From Akkermansiaceae bacterium (GTDB lineage: Bacteria > Verrucomicrobiota > Verrucomicrobiia > Verrucomicrobiales > Akkermansiaceae): a DNA stretch of 64,000 nt. The stretch covers positions 116,326-180,325 of the forward strand of contig JANRFH010000030.1 in NCBI GenBank assembly GCA_030725745.1. The letters are read 5' to 3'. The notes beneath the pieces are model-generated. The model was not told where the DNA came from. It did no database searches and worked only from the letters and a program-made list of their open reading frames with translations. Below, one piece after another: positions 16,714 through 25,946 of this stretch (position 1 is the first letter of the stretch; each line of letters starts with the position of its first letter). Position numbers and translations under genes: made by a program.

Positions 16714-18036
16714 ATGAACCCCACATCGCTACTGAAACGTTGCACAGCGACCGCCGCCGTGCTTGCCGCCACCTCGCTCCCTCTATTTTCCCAAGAGGAA
16801 ACCCCCGGCTTTGATTCCGGAAATACGAGCTTCATGTTCATCTCCACGGTTCTCGTGCTACTGATGACACTTCCCGGCTTGGCGCTCTTTTACGGAGGTC
16901 TCGTCCGCTCGAAAAACACGCTCTCCATCCTCGTTCAGTGCCTTGCTATGGCGGGAGTGATGAGCCTGCTGTGGGTAATTTATGGCTACTCATTCGCCAC
17001 CACCAACAGCAACCCTTTCATCGGCGGGGCTGAGAAACTATTCCTGAAAGGAGTAACGCCAGACAGTGACGCGGGCGGCTACCCGGAGACAATCTTCGTG
17101 ATGTTCCAGATGACTTTCGCCATCATCACCCCGGCACTTATCATCGGTGCTTTTGCGGAGCGGATCAAATTCTCCGCAGTGATGGTCTTCAGCATCATCT
17201 GGTTCACTATTTCTTACCTGCCTATCTGGCACATGGCTTGGAATCCGGATGAAGGATTCTTCCACAATTTCCATGTCCTCGATTTTGCTGGCGGCACTGT
17301 CGTCCACATCAATGCCGCCGTCGCCGGCCTTGTCGGCTGTCTCATGGTGGGCCCGCGCAAAGGCTTCCAGAAAGTTCCACTCACCCCGCACAACGTTCCG
17401 CTCGTTATCATCGGCGCATCGCTGCTCTGGGTTGGCTGGTTCGGTTTCAACGCCGGCTCCGAGCTTGCGGCAGACGGCACGGCAGGCATGGCCATGCTCG
17501 TCACCCAAGTCGCCTGCGCCACGGCAGTGGTTGTCTGGATCATCATTGAAAAAGTCCTCACCGGCGTAGTCACTGCGGTCGGCGCAGCTACGGGGGCCGT
17601 TGCTGGCCTTGTCGCGATCACCCCCGCCTCAGGCACCGCAGGTGTCCCAGGAGCACTTTGCATCGGCGCGATCTCAGCACTCCTCTGCTACGTTTTCGCC
17701 ATCAAGATGAAACACAAGCTCGGCTACGACGACTCACTTGACGTCTTCGGCGTGCATGGCATCGGCGGAATTGTTGGCGCGATACTGACCGGCGTGTTCT
17801 GCTTTGAGAGCATGGGCGGCTCCGGTGCCTACAACGACGAGATCACCATGGGTTCCCAAGTTTGGGGACAAACGGTTTCCGTGCTCATCACTATTGGATG
17901 GAGCGGAGCGGCATCACTCATCGCGTTCGGAATCGCGAAATACACCGTCGGCCTACGAGTGGACGAGAAAAGCGAAGAAAGCGGTCTCGACCAGAGCGAC
18001 CACGGAGAAAGCGCCTACACCGATCTCCACGGCTGA
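16714..18036 (+). CDS. amt: Ammonium transporter (Amt family)
   Basis: Trimeric membrane channel for ammonium/ammonia. The 440-aa product has a cleavable leader (ending SLPLFSQEETPG), as in other bacterial Amt proteins, then about 11 helices. Family motifs are clear: GLALFYGGLVRSKN, VDGxA-like FAGGTVVHINAAVAGL with the pore histidine, and DDSLDVFGVHGIGGIVGAILTG with the second pore His. Start at 16714 has AAGG 10 bases upstream; an ATG at 16681 is less well placed. No glnK or glnB is adjacent. A bidirectional terminator follows. Confidence 0.96.
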   Translation: MNPTSLLKRCTATAAVLAATSLPLFSQEETPGFDSGNTSFMFISTVLVLLMTLPGLALFYGGLVRSKNTLSILVQCLAMAGVMSLLWVIYGYSFATTNSNPFIGGAEKLFLKGVTPDSDAGGYPETIFVMFQMTFAIITPALIIGAFAERIKFSAVMVFSIIWFTISYLPIWHMAWNPDEGFFHNFHVLDFAGGTVVHINAAVAGLVGCLMVGPRKGFQKVPLTPHNVPLVIIGASLLWVGWFGFNAGSELAADGTAGMAMLVTQVACATAVVVWIIIEKVLTGVVTAVGAATGAVAGLVAITPASGTAGVPGALCIGAISALLCYVFAIKMKHKLGYDDSLDVFGVHGIGGIVGAILTGVFCFESMGGSGAYNDEITMGSQVWGQTVSVLITIGWSGAASLIAFGIAKYTVGLRVDEKSEESGLDQSDHGESAYTDLHG

Positions 18037-18056
18037 GCCCTACATCAGCTCTGTAA

Positions 18057-18093
18057 TAAAAAAGGCCGTGGCGAAATGCCCCGGCCTTTTTTT
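18057..18093. terminator. Rho-independent terminator, usable from both strands
   Basis: An A tract followed by AAGGCC, a short loop region and GGCCTT with a T run. The GGCC arms (18064-18067, 18083-18086) extended by A-T pairs form the stem. It sits between the convergent amt and amidase genes and can end both transcripts. Confidence 0.85.
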
Positions 18094-18115
18094 AGATTCT
18101 AAAATTCGTAACCGA

Positions 18116-18712
18116 TCAGCCGCCCCTGCGGAAGCGCTGCACACCATCGGCGATGCCGCGTGCGATCGCATCGCGAAACCATGCGGTCTTCATCCTGCTG
18201 CGCTCGTTGGAGTTGCTCACAAATCCACCCTCGACAAGGATGGAAGGAACGCTGCAATTGCGGATCACATAGTAGCGAGCGTATTTGACCTTGCGGTCGT
18301 TGACTTTCACCCGGCTCATCATTCCCGAGTGCACGGCATCAGCGAGTTTTTTGCTAGTGGAGGTGTTATAGAAAGTTTCGATACCGCTGACATCCTGCTT
18401 CCAAGTGTAGTTGTAATGAATGCTGATGAAGATCGCGTTTTTGTAGCTGCTAGCGACGGTCATCCTGCCCGGAAGCGATACGAAGTAGTCACTGCGACGG
18501 GTAAGAACCGTGTTGTAGCCCATCTTCTTTAAGTGGGCTTCGAGACGGACTGAGGTATCAAGCGCGAGATGCTTTTCATATACACGCCCCCACTGACCGC
18601 CTTTGTCATGGCCACCGTGACCGGGATCGATGATCACCGTGCGGAAGTCATAGGCACCGGCGACCGCAGTAAAGGCCAGCACGAGGGATAAAGCGGCGGA
18701 AATCGTCTTCAT
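18116..18712 (-). CDS. N-acetylmuramoyl-L-alanine amidase (Amidase_3)
   Basis: Zinc amidase that cleaves the bond between N-acetylmuramate and the stem peptide during cell separation or remodelling. The 198-aa product has a signal peptide (about 1-20) and a lone catalytic domain. Zinc ligands are His32 in DPGHGG, Glu46 in VYEKHL and His99 in SIHYN; the general base is Glu161 in VEGGFVSN. No cell-wall-binding domain is attached. Localises to the periplasm. Shares a bidirectional terminator with amt. Confidence 0.94.
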   Translation of the reverse strand: MKTISAALSLVLAFTAVAGAYDFRTVIIDPGHGGHDKGGQWGRVYEKHLALDTSVRLEAHLKKMGYNTVLTRRSDYFVSLPGRMTVASSYKNAIFISIHYNYTWKQDVSGIETFYNTSTSKKLADAVHSGMMSRVKVNDRKVKYARYYVIRNCSVPSILVEGGFVSNSNERSRMKTAWFRDAIARGIADGVQRFRRGG

Positions 18713-18811
18713 GATTTGTTTGGTTTCAAAGATTATTAAGATTTATTGATTAATTTTGAAATTTTGTAAAGTTAAAATCTCTCCAATGGACGGTATTTCC
18801 CCGAAATATAT

Positions 18812-19684
18812 TCATTCCGTGGGAATATCCGGGCGATCAGAAGCTTTACGAATCTTCGCCCTTTCACGCGCAGCAGCCTCGGGATCGTAAGGGATGCTGT
18901 TCACAACTTTTACCGAACCGTCCCCGTATGCCATCAATACAGGGTCACCTTGGGCGGCAAGCTGATGGATATCCCGTGCTACTAAGTTGCCATCGGCACT
19001 GACTTGGCAATGCACCCACATCGCCGGCGTGGCCAAGAACATCACGTGCATGCGCTGATTTCCATCGACGGTCACCATAGGCTTTCTGAGCATCAGCGCA
19101 TCTCCGAGTAGGAATGTGCGCATAGGAACCCCCGTTTCACCATCAATCACCTGAGCGTAAAGCTGGGATTTTTGGCCGCTGGAGAAGGTCAGCAACTTGA
19201 TCTCTCTAGTGGTGCTTCCGCGATCGTTTGAAACGCCGACCCTTTGGCTCCAGTAGGTTCTTCCAGGGTTGAGGTTGAAGAGCAAACGGTTCGTCTTCGC
19301 ACCCTCGGTAGCCCCGTTCGGATCCCGGATCACTGCGGATACGGCGTAGTTTCCTTGAGAGTAGAGGATGAAAAACTCGGTAAGATCCACCCTTTTCGCC
19401 ATGGACTCACCGGCCTTGATTTTCAGCGCCCCGAAGGCGTTGAGCTTACGGGTCGGGACGGGATTTCCGTTCGATTTCGTAACAACAAAGGACAACCACG
19501 GAAGCTGGCGCGTAGAGGCAAGGTTCAGCTCTTTTCCGCTGTGGTTCGTGATGATTACTTCCGCGATTACGGCTTCACCGGCCACGTAGTCCTTCTTGTT
19601 CATGCTGAGCGACGTGGATATCTGTGCACTCAGTATAGTACACGACGCTGCAAAAACGGCTACAATGGGAAAGAAACGAATCAT
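18812..19684 (-). CDS. Secreted hypothetical protein, beta-rich
   Basis: The 290-aa protein has a signal peptide (MIRFFPIVAVFAASCTILSA) and then an N-terminal domain (about 22-145) with the pattern YVAGEAVIAEVIITNHSGKE. This looks like an Ig-like or BsuPI-type beta sandwich. The second half contains a long beta-rich stretch and a charged end (AARERAKIRKASDRPD). No catalytic motif. Codirectional with the amidase, 99 bases apart. Function unknown. Confidence 0.7.
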   Translation of the reverse strand: MIRFFPIVAVFAASCTILSAQISTSLSMNKKDYVAGEAVIAEVIITNHSGKELNLASTRQLPWLSFVVTKSNGNPVPTRKLNAFGALKIKAGESMAKRVDLTEFFILYSQGNYAVSAVIRDPNGATEGAKTNRLLFNLNPGRTYWSQRVGVSNDRGSTTREIKLLTFSSGQKSQLYAQVIDGETGVPMRTFLLGDALMLRKPMVTVDGNQRMHVMFLATPAMWVHCQVSADGNLVARDIHQLAAQGDPVLMAYGDGSVKVVNSIPYDPEAAARERAKIRKASDRPDIPTE

Positions 19685-19757
19685 CAGACCCGGAATCCTA
19701 GCTTTCCTATACCTACAGTCAACCTAACGAAATAGCTGACGCAAGAATTGCGGCCAC

Positions 19758-20534
19758 TCACTCCGCCTTGTCGCGCTCACCGAGCGGGCGCACCCAGATA
19801 TTGCGGTATTCCATCGGATCACCATGGAACTGGAAGCTGATCGGCCCGGTCTCCGGATGATTTTTTGGATAGGACGCGAGTTTCTTATGCATCGTTGGGC
19901 CTAGGTAGCTCTCACCGTTCTGAAGCACCACGCCGTTGTGGATCACCGTCACCTTCGCGGGGGTCACTACAGCGCCATCCTCATAGACCGGAGGGACGAA
20001 GGTGATGTCATAGCTATTCCACTCGCCTTGAGGAGAAGTCGCATTCACCAGAGGTGGAAGCTGCCCGTATAGCGCACCTGCCTGCCCATCGGGATAGGTC
20101 TTGTTGTTGTGGCTTTGCAAAATCTGCACTTCGTATAGCCCCATGAGGAAACATCCGCTGTTGCCGCCCTTCTGGCCGTCAACCTCGATCCCATTCGGGA
20201 GCTTCCACTCAAAATGCAGCTGGATCGCTCCGAATTTCTCCTTTGTATCCAAGTTCTTCTTATTGGCGATAAGCAGCCCGTCCTTGATCTCCCAAAGCGG
20301 CTCTTTCCCGCCCGAAGTCCATGCATCTAAGTTGCTACCATCGAAAAGCACCACAGCATCCGAAGGCGGCGCGATGCTAACCGCCCCGCCACTCTCGATG
20401 ATTCTTGGCTGTGGACGCTCCAGATCGTGCACCTTGTATGGAGTGCCAGGGATCAGATCCTTGCCCTCTTCGGCATACACTGCCGCCCCACAAAGCATTG
20501 CCCCACAGACGATCCACTTCTTTTGAAATTTCAT
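19758..20534 (-). CDS. DUF1080 domain protein (3-keto-disaccharide hydrolase-like)
   Basis: Secreted protein of the DUF1080 family, a concanavalin-type beta-sandwich widely expanded in Verrucomicrobia and Planctomycetes; some members hydrolyse 3-keto-glycosides. The 258-aa product has a signal peptide (ending AVYA). Typical motifs include VVLFDGSNLDAW, EWKLPNGIEVDG, GNSGCFLMGLYEVQILQS, QAGALYGQ and GPISFQFHGDPMEYRNIW. The last is a hallmark end of the family. Probably periplasmic, acting on oligosaccharides. The specific substrate is not decided by the sequence. Confidence 0.9.
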   Translation of the reverse strand: MKFQKKWIVCGAMLCGAAVYAEEGKDLIPGTPYKVHDLERPQPRIIESGGAVSIAPPSDAVVLFDGSNLDAWTSGGKEPLWEIKDGLLIANKKNLDTKEKFGAIQLHFEWKLPNGIEVDGQKGGNSGCFLMGLYEVQILQSHNNKTYPDGQAGALYGQLPPLVNATSPQGEWNSYDITFVPPVYEDGAVVTPAKVTVIHNGVVLQNGESYLGPTMHKKLASYPKNHPETGPISFQFHGDPMEYRNIWVRPLGERDKAE

Positions 20535-20643
20535 ATATCTCTAAACTCCATACTCACCCCCCATTCTTTCAAGATTCTTTTTGTAGGATCTACAGAATGC
20601 AGGTTGCCCGCCCCGCACATCCGTGGATAGTGTGCCACACGCC

Positions 20644-21651
20644 ATGGCCACCTTCACCGCCACATCGCCCAATAACGACCAATTTCCCTTCGAACTCGTC
20701 CGGCCAGATCTGGAAAAGGTAGAGATCGCCATCCGGGCGCAGGTGCGTGATTTCGATTCCGCAGTCGAGCCATACATCGCCTACATCTGCAATACCTCGG
20801 GAAAACGCATCCGCCCCGCCCTCGCCATCCTTGTCGGCGGAGCCACCGGAGCAGTCACCGAAGATCATCGGAAAATAGGTGTCATCCTCGAGCTCATCCA
20901 CATGGCCACGCTCGTCCACGACGATATCATCGACGGAGCAACCGCCCGCCGCTCCATGCCCACCTCGAACGCGAAGTGGGGGAACTCCCTCGCCGTCCTG
21001 CTCGGCGATGCCATTTTCTCACACGCCCTCACCCTTGCCACAGATTTCAACTCCATCGAGATCTGCCGCAAAGTCGGCAACGCTGCCAAAGAAGTCTGCC
21101 AGGGAGAAATCCTTCAGACCCAGCGTCGCTTTGACCTCACGCTCTCCAAGGAAGACTATTTCAAAGTCATCGAGATGAAAACCGGCGCACTCTTCGCCGC
21201 CGCCACCGGCCTCTCAGCTGCGGTCTCGGGACTCTCCGCAGAAGACGAAGAAAAGCTCGCCGATTACGGCATGAAGCTCGGCACCGCCTACCAGATCTAT
21301 GATGACTGCTTGGATCTCGTCGGCAGCGAGGAAATCGTCGGTAAAACGCTCGGCACCGATCTCGCCAAGGGCAAGCTGACTCTTCCCATCCTGAACCTCC
21401 TCGAAGCCTCTTCCGAATCTCAGCGGGAAGAAATCAACCGCCGCATCATTGAGCAACAGGAGATCGATCTCCCGGCCATCGCCGGAGCTAGCGCTTACGA
21501 TGCAGCATTGGAAAAAGCCGTGAATACCGGCCTCGGTCTCCTTGAAGATTGCCGCAGCGATCTCGATGTCCTTGGAAACTCGGAATACAAAGAAGCCCTC
21601 CTCCAGATCACACGTTTCCTCGAAAACCTCCTCCGCAACTGCCGGAACTGA
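20644..21651 (+). CDS. Polyprenyl diphosphate synthase
   Basis: Trans-isoprenyl diphosphate synthase that elongates allylic diphosphates with isopentenyl diphosphate, probably for the quinone side chain. The 335-aa product has the first aspartate-rich motif in LVHDDIIDGATARR (Asp93-Asp97) and the second in YQIYDDCLDLVG. The lysine of KRIRPAL and the KTGALFAAA helix are also typical. Length and the tail NSEYKEALLQITRFLENL fit octaprenyl/nonaprenyl enzymes. ATG at 20644 is preferred to GTG at 20623. Chain length of product cannot be deduced. Confidence 0.93.
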   Translation: MATFTATSPNNDQFPFELVRPDLEKVEIAIRAQVRDFDSAVEPYIAYICNTSGKRIRPALAILVGGATGAVTEDHRKIGVILELIHMATLVHDDIIDGATARRSMPTSNAKWGNSLAVLLGDAIFSHALTLATDFNSIEICRKVGNAAKEVCQGEILQTQRRFDLTLSKEDYFKVIEMKTGALFAAATGLSAAVSGLSAEDEEKLADYGMKLGTAYQIYDDCLDLVGSEEIVGKTLGTDLAKGKLTLPILNLLEASSESQREEINRRIIEQQEIDLPAIAGASAYDAALEKAVNTGLGLLEDCRSDLDVLGNSEYKEALLQITRFLENLLRNCRN

Positions 21652-21652
21652 T

Positions 21653-22264
21653 CTACGCGGACTTCAGCGTCTCCTTCTTGTCGTGGTGCAGGAAGTGATC
21701 CCAGCTTTCATCACCCAAACCGTTTTCCTGAAGCCCATACAGCGGCCTCCAGCGAGGCGCGTATGGCTCATTCGCCGGGTGCATGCCCGCCTCTTTCGGA
21801 AGCTTGTTCGACTTGCGTGTATTGCACTTCACGCATGAGGCCACGATGTTATCCCAGCTCGTTTTCCCGCCCTTGTCGCGCGGGATCACGTGGTCGAGGT
21901 TCAGTTTGATCTCAGGGAAAATCTTCTCGCAATACTGGCAGGTGAACTTGTCGCGCAAGAACACATTGCGCCGCGTGAATTTCACATCAAGGCGCGGCAA
22001 GCGGTCGTAGATCCCCAGCACGATGATTTTCGGCACACTCAGCGCCAGCTTCACGCTATGGATCACCTCGTCGCCAAGTTTCCCTTTCGAGTAGCCGATC
22101 CATGACATCAGATCATGCGTCGTGAATTTCTCCTCACCCTCCACCTGCACCACCTGCGCATGGCCGAGGCACAAGAGATGCACCGCCCGTCTTGCAGAGC
22201 AGGTGTGAATCGGCTGCCAATAGCGATTCAGCACAAGCACAGGCAATTCAAGAGGCGCACTCAT
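21653..22264 (-). CDS. HNH endonuclease family protein (copy 1)
   Basis: The 203-aa protein of a widespread HNH group with N-terminal VLVLNRYWQPIHTCSARRA. The nuclease core has zinc Cys pairs CQYC and CVKC, the active HVIPRDKGG (HNH His) and NIVASCVKCNTRKSNK. No restriction or intein context, so its role is not clear; such stand-alone HNH proteins are common chromosomal genes. A second member of the same family, with altered zinc ligands, lies at 49614-50198. It is convergent with the prenyl synthase, with one base between the stop codons. Confidence 0.88.
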   Translation of the reverse strand: MSAPLELPVLVLNRYWQPIHTCSARRAVHLLCLGHAQVVQVEGEEKFTTHDLMSWIGYSKGKLGDEVIHSVKLALSVPKIIVLGIYDRLPRLDVKFTRRNVFLRDKFTCQYCEKIFPEIKLNLDHVIPRDKGGKTSWDNIVASCVKCNTRKSNKLPKEAGMHPANEPYAPRWRPLYGLQENGLGDESWDHFLHHDKKETLKSA

Positions 22265-22350
22265 ATCATTTCCCAGCAAAACGATGAGAAGCTAGCAAAC
22301 CTTTGCCATCGGGCAATCCAAAAAGGCGGGGACTGCGAGCCGCGCCCACG

Positions 22351-22380
22351 AAAAAAGCCGGCGCCCTAGCGGACACCGGC
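22351..22380 (-). terminator. Rho-independent terminator of pnp
   Basis: On the minus strand, a 10-bp stem GCCGGTGTCC / GGGCGCCGGC (two G-T wobbles) with loop GCTA is followed by six T. It lies 25 bases beyond the pnp stop. Confidence 0.92.
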
Positions 22381-22404
22381 TTGATGAATTCTAACTTGCG
22401 AAGA

Positions 22405-24567
22405 TTACGCGAGTGGCGTGGTGGTCTCTTCGACAGGTGCTTCTGAAGCAGCTTCCTCAGCTTTCTGGTCGCGGAGCCAGGCGCGGCGTGACATTTTCAC
22501 GCGGCCTTTTTCGTCAACGCCGAGGCATTTTGCGGTAAGCATGTCGCCTTTTTTGACAACGTCTTCCACTTTCTCAACGCGGCCTTCGGCCAGCTCGGAG
22601 ATGTGGACGAGGCCGTCTTTGCCAGGAAGCACTTCCATGAACGCACCGAAGGCGGTGACCGAAACGACGCGACCTGTGTAGGTGTTGCCGACTTCGATTT
22701 CTTGGAACATGCGGTCGATCATCGACTTGGCACGCTCGAGGCCTTCCTGCTTGGATGCGTAGATGTGGACTGTGCCATCGTCTTCGATGTTCAGCTCCGC
22801 ACCAGACTCTGCCTGGATGGCTTTGATGTTCTTGCCGCCTGGGCCAATGAGTTCGCCGATGCGATCTTGTGGGATCTTCACGGAAACGATGCGTGGCGCG
22901 TGGGCGCTGAGTTCCTTCGGATCGGTGATCGACTCGGCCATCTTGGCGATGACTTTCGTACGGCCTGCCTTGGCGATGTGGATGGCTTCTTCGAGCATCG
23001 CGAGCGGAAGGCCCGGGAGCTTGAGGTCGAGCTGATAACCTGTGACACCTTCGTCAGTGCCGCAGAGTTTGAAGTCCATATCACCGTAGAAATCCTCGGA
23101 GCCGATGATATCCAGAAGCATTTTGTGGGACTTAAGGGAGCCGTCATCGTTTTGCTCGGTGACGAGGCCGACAGAAATACCACCGACAGGGCGGATGAGC
23201 GGGACACCGGCATCGAGAAGAGCCATGGTGCCTGCACAAACGGAGGCCATCGAGGTGGAGCCGTTGGATTCCATAACTTCGGAGGACACACGCATGGCGT
23301 ATGGGAAAACCTCTTCGGAAGGGATCACTGGCTCGATCGAACGCTCGGCAAGGGAGCCGTGGCCGATTTCGCGACGGTTGATGCCACCCATACGTCCGCA
23401 TTCGCCGACGGAGAATGGAGGGAAGTTGTAGTGAAGGATGAAACGCTTCTCATCAACACCACCTGCGTAGTTGTCGAAGTGTTGCTTCTCATCAGCAGGT
23501 GCGAGTGTGGCTATGCCGAGTGCTTGTGTTTCACCACGGGAGAAAATAGCGGAGCCGTGAACGCGTGGCAGAGTGCCAACTTCGCCGTAGAGCTCACGAA
23601 GATCGCCGATCTGGCGGCCGTCTGCGCGGACTCCTTTTTCCATGATAGAAATACGGAATGCCTTTTTCTGGAGGTATTCGAAGGCTTGCTCGACGTCGAA
23701 GTCAGTTGCCTCTGGAGCACGCTCCTTGATGGCTGCTTCCACTTCGTCGCGGAGTGCGCCGACTTTCTTGGCACGCTCGGTTTTCGATGCTGCGTAGATC
23801 GCGGCTTCAATGCGGTCACCCGCGATTTCGTAAGCAATTTCGAGAAGGTTCTCTTTGGCGAGCGTGAGTTCGTATTCGCGCTTCGCCTTGCCGCATTTTG
23901 CAGCGAGTTCCTCCTGAGCTTCTACAAGTTTGGTTACTGCCGCTTGGGCGAAATGCAGGGCTTTGATGAATTCTTCCTCAGGCAGCTCGTGAGCTTGGCC
24001 TTCGATCATGATGACATCTTGTTTGTTGCCGACGTAGATGAGGTCGAGATCGCTCTCGGCACGCTCGTCGTGGGTAGGGTTAATGACGAAGTTGCCATCG
24101 ACACGACCAACGCGCACGGCACCGATTGGGCCAGCGAATGGGATGTCAGAGATGCAGAGAGCGGCAGATGCGCCGTTCATTGCGAGAATATCGGAATCGT
24201 TGACGCCGTCCGCGCTGAGGAGGATGGCGACGATTTGCGTTTCGTAGAGGTAACCCTTAGGGAAGAGCGGACGCAGTGGGCGGTCCGTCATGCGGCAGGT
24301 GAGGATTTCCTTTTCGGTAGGGCGGCCTTCGCGTTTGAAGTAGCCACCAGGGAAGACACCAGCTGCGGTGGCTTTCTCCTTATATTCTACGGAAAGTGGG
24401 AACCAGGTCTGACCCGGGCGCACTTTGGTTTGAGATACTGCGGTAACGAGGATGATAGTTTCCCCGCTGCGAACGGTTACTGCACCGTCTGCAAGTTTGG
24501 CAAGTTTGCCTGTTTCGATCGTGATCGGATTAGTTCCGACATCGATCGTTTTGGAATGGATGTTCAT
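22405..24567 (-). CDS. pnp: Polyribonucleotide nucleotidyltransferase (PNPase)
   Basis: Phosphorolytic 3'-5' exoribonuclease and degradosome component. The 720-aa chain shows two RNase PH domains (first about 10-145; second about 315-530 with FSVGECGRMGGINRREIGHG), a helical linker and a KH domain (about 560-620, with IGPGGKNIKAIQ). An S1 domain follows (about 628-695, with YTGRVVSVTAFGAFMEVLPG), then an acidic tail. Full length, all domains intact. Lies 173 bases downstream of rpsO on the same strand, the usual bacterial rpsO-pnp order, with a stem-loop between them. Confidence 0.98.
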   Translation of the reverse strand: MNIHSKTIDVGTNPITIETGKLAKLADGAVTVRSGETIILVTAVSQTKVRPGQTWFPLSVEYKEKATAAGVFPGGYFKREGRPTEKEILTCRMTDRPLRPLFPKGYLYETQIVAILLSADGVNDSDILAMNGASAALCISDIPFAGPIGAVRVGRVDGNFVINPTHDERAESDLDLIYVGNKQDVIMIEGQAHELPEEEFIKALHFAQAAVTKLVEAQEELAAKCGKAKREYELTLAKENLLEIAYEIAGDRIEAAIYAASKTERAKKVGALRDEVEAAIKERAPEATDFDVEQAFEYLQKKAFRISIMEKGVRADGRQIGDLRELYGEVGTLPRVHGSAIFSRGETQALGIATLAPADEKQHFDNYAGGVDEKRFILHYNFPPFSVGECGRMGGINRREIGHGSLAERSIEPVIPSEEVFPYAMRVSSEVMESNGSTSMASVCAGTMALLDAGVPLIRPVGGISVGLVTEQNDDGSLKSHKMLLDIIGSEDFYGDMDFKLCGTDEGVTGYQLDLKLPGLPLAMLEEAIHIAKAGRTKVIAKMAESITDPKELSAHAPRIVSVKIPQDRIGELIGPGGKNIKAIQAESGAELNIEDDGTVHIYASKQEGLERAKSMIDRMFQEIEVGNTYTGRVVSVTAFGAFMEVLPGKDGLVHISELAEGRVEKVEDVVKKGDMLTAKCLGVDEKGRVKMSRRAWLRDQKAEEAASEAPVEETTTPLA

Positions 24568-24691
24568 TTTCTTATTAGTTCTTCTATTTACTTAACGTCA
24601 AAGCCGGGCAGCCCTATGCCGCCCTAGCTATCTGGATTTCCGGGAAATTTCCCGAGGGAGCGGTCAAAAAATCGCGCACCCCTTTTGCAAG

Positions 24692-24720
24692 ACAGCCACA
24701 GGAGAAACTCCCGTGGCTGT
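24692..24720 (-). promoter_or_regulatory. Stem-loop between rpsO and pnp
   Basis: Perfect arms ACAGCCAC / GTGGCTGT plus an inner GGAG / CTCC pair, with an AC-type mismatch between them and a 3-base loop. There is no T run on the minus strand. By position it resembles the rpsO-pnp processing or attenuation hairpin known in other bacteria, where RNase III starts pnp autoregulation; that function is inferred. Confidence 0.6.
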
Positions 24721-24740
24721 ATTTGCGAAATTGGTCGGAC

Positions 24741-25010
24741 TTAGCGGCGGAGGCCAAGGTCGGTGATGAGCTTCTGGTAGTTCTCATCGCTCTTGCCCTT
24801 GACGTAATCAAGAAGCTTGCGGCGTTGGGAAACCATTTTCAGGAGTCCGCGGCGGGATGCGAAGTCCTTCTTGTGGATGAGTAGGTGCTCGGTGAGTTCA
24901 AAGATCCGCTTAGTGAGAAGCGCCACTTGGTAAGTTGCGCTGCCGGTGTCTTTTTCGTTCTGCTTGTACGACGCGAGGTCGATTTCTTGTCTTTCTGCTT
25001 TTACGCTCAT
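24741..25010 (-). CDS. rpsO: 30S ribosomal protein S15
   Basis: Primary binding protein of the 16S rRNA central domain in the small subunit. The 89-aa product is full length and has the family's usual pattern: [27 protein letters not shown], then [20 protein letters not shown] (given here as separate landmarks, residues about 22-75). It ends in [12 protein letters not shown], standard for S15. It is the first gene of the rpsO-pnp pair. Confidence 0.98.
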   Translation of the reverse strand: MSVKAERQEIDLASYKQNEKDTGSATYQVALLTKRIFELTEHLLIHKKDFASRRGLLKMVSQRRKLLDYVKGKSDENYQKLITDLGLRR

Positions 25011-25234
25011 TTTGTGTAAGGGATGGGGTCAGCGTTCATCGCCGACCCGTCCTAGGGGCGCGCAATAAAGCGGGGAATGCAGCGGAATGCAAGGATTTTC
25101 AGTGTCCGGCGCAGAGACCATTTGGGTTTGTGAAATTTCTACGATGACCGCTGTGAGATTAGGAGAAAAACGCGAACTACTACATGCCCGCCCATTCGCA
25201 GCATGCAGTTGAAAATGATGAATCGCTACATCCA

Positions 25235-25627
25235 CTAGTAAGCAATTACCTTCAGCCCGGGGATTTTCGCGAAGTGTGAGCTATTGCGCGTCACCAGTGG
25301 CATGGAGTGAGCCAATGCAGCTGCGGCGATCCAGTGCTCGTTCACTCCGATGAGCTGCTTTTTCTTCCGCAATACGCTGCTGGTAGCTGCGTATTGATGA
25401 GCCGTTGCTTCGTCCAGTGGCAGGATCTCGAACTTTTCCAGCATGGCGGCACAGGCGGGATGCTTGATATCTCCGAAACCCTCGGCAAACTCGCCAACCA
25501 CCGTCCATGACAGGCAGGGGCAAGCGAAGGGTTCCTTGCGGAGAAAATCGTGAGCCCTTCCCGACCCGGTGCGAATCTCGCGTTCTAGGTCGATGAGAAA
25601 GCAGGTATCAAAGAGAAAACTGCTCAT
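25235..25627 (-). CDS. vapC: PIN-domain toxin (VapC-like)
   Basis: Endoribonuclease toxin of a type II toxin-antitoxin pair. The 130-aa product starts SSFLFDTCFLIDLE, with the first PIN-domain Asp. The acidic residues expected later are seen in GEFAEGF, GVNEHWIAAAALAH and the end VTRNSSHFAKIPGL. The ATG overlaps the antitoxin TGA (ATGA at 25624-25627), so the two are translationally coupled. The typical target is tRNA or rRNA, not deducible here. Confidence 0.88.
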   Translation of the reverse strand: MSSFLFDTCFLIDLEREIRTGSGRAHDFLRKEPFACPCLSWTVVGEFAEGFGDIKHPACAAMLEKFEILPLDEATAHQYAATSSVLRKKKQLIGVNEHWIAAAALAHSMPLVTRNSSHFAKIPGLKVIAY

Positions 25628-25863
25628 AACCAAGAGTCCTCTGTTGGAAGATCCTCTGACTGCGCGGCCTGGAGGTCACGGATGACAGCTTCCTCCGCGG
25701 GCGGAAGGTCTGGCAGGGAATCAAGAAGCGAGCTGCAAGTCTTTCGCGGCGCTTCCCACGTCGCACGGCGGATGATCTGGGAAAACGAGTCGCGCGGCTC
25801 CCGGCGGGCAGCGGTTAGTTTCTCGTAGGCAACCAGATCGATGGAGATAGTTTTCGTAGCCAT
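25624..25863 (-). CDS. vapB: Antitoxin (VapB-like)
   Basis: The 79-aa protein partners the PIN toxin. The N-terminal ATKTISIDLVAYEKL is the ribbon-helix / DUF217-type start found in VapB antitoxins; the acidic, Leu- and Pro-rich C-terminus (LPDLPPAEEAVIRDLQAA, then EDLPTEDSWL) is the expected toxin-binding part. The operator is probably in the bases just upstream of 25863, where the site has GCATGCATGC-like symmetry (25859-25868). Confidence 0.85.
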   Translation of the reverse strand: MATKTISIDLVAYEKLTAARREPRDSFSQIIRRATWEAPRKTCSSLLDSLPDLPPAEEAVIRDLQAAQSEDLPTEDSWL

Positions 25864-25946
25864 GCATGCAGCATACACAGACTATACAGAATGTCAAAGT
25901 ATCCAGTTGGCTTAATAGCTTTTAACTGCAGAACCTCGTCAGATCT

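Noticed and set aside
22603..24627. Very long open frame antisense to pnp
   Set aside because: A shadow of the highly biased pnp codons; the strongly conserved PNPase is on the other strand. Similar antisense frames over the ABC-F, gyrase and mutL genes were dropped for the same reason.
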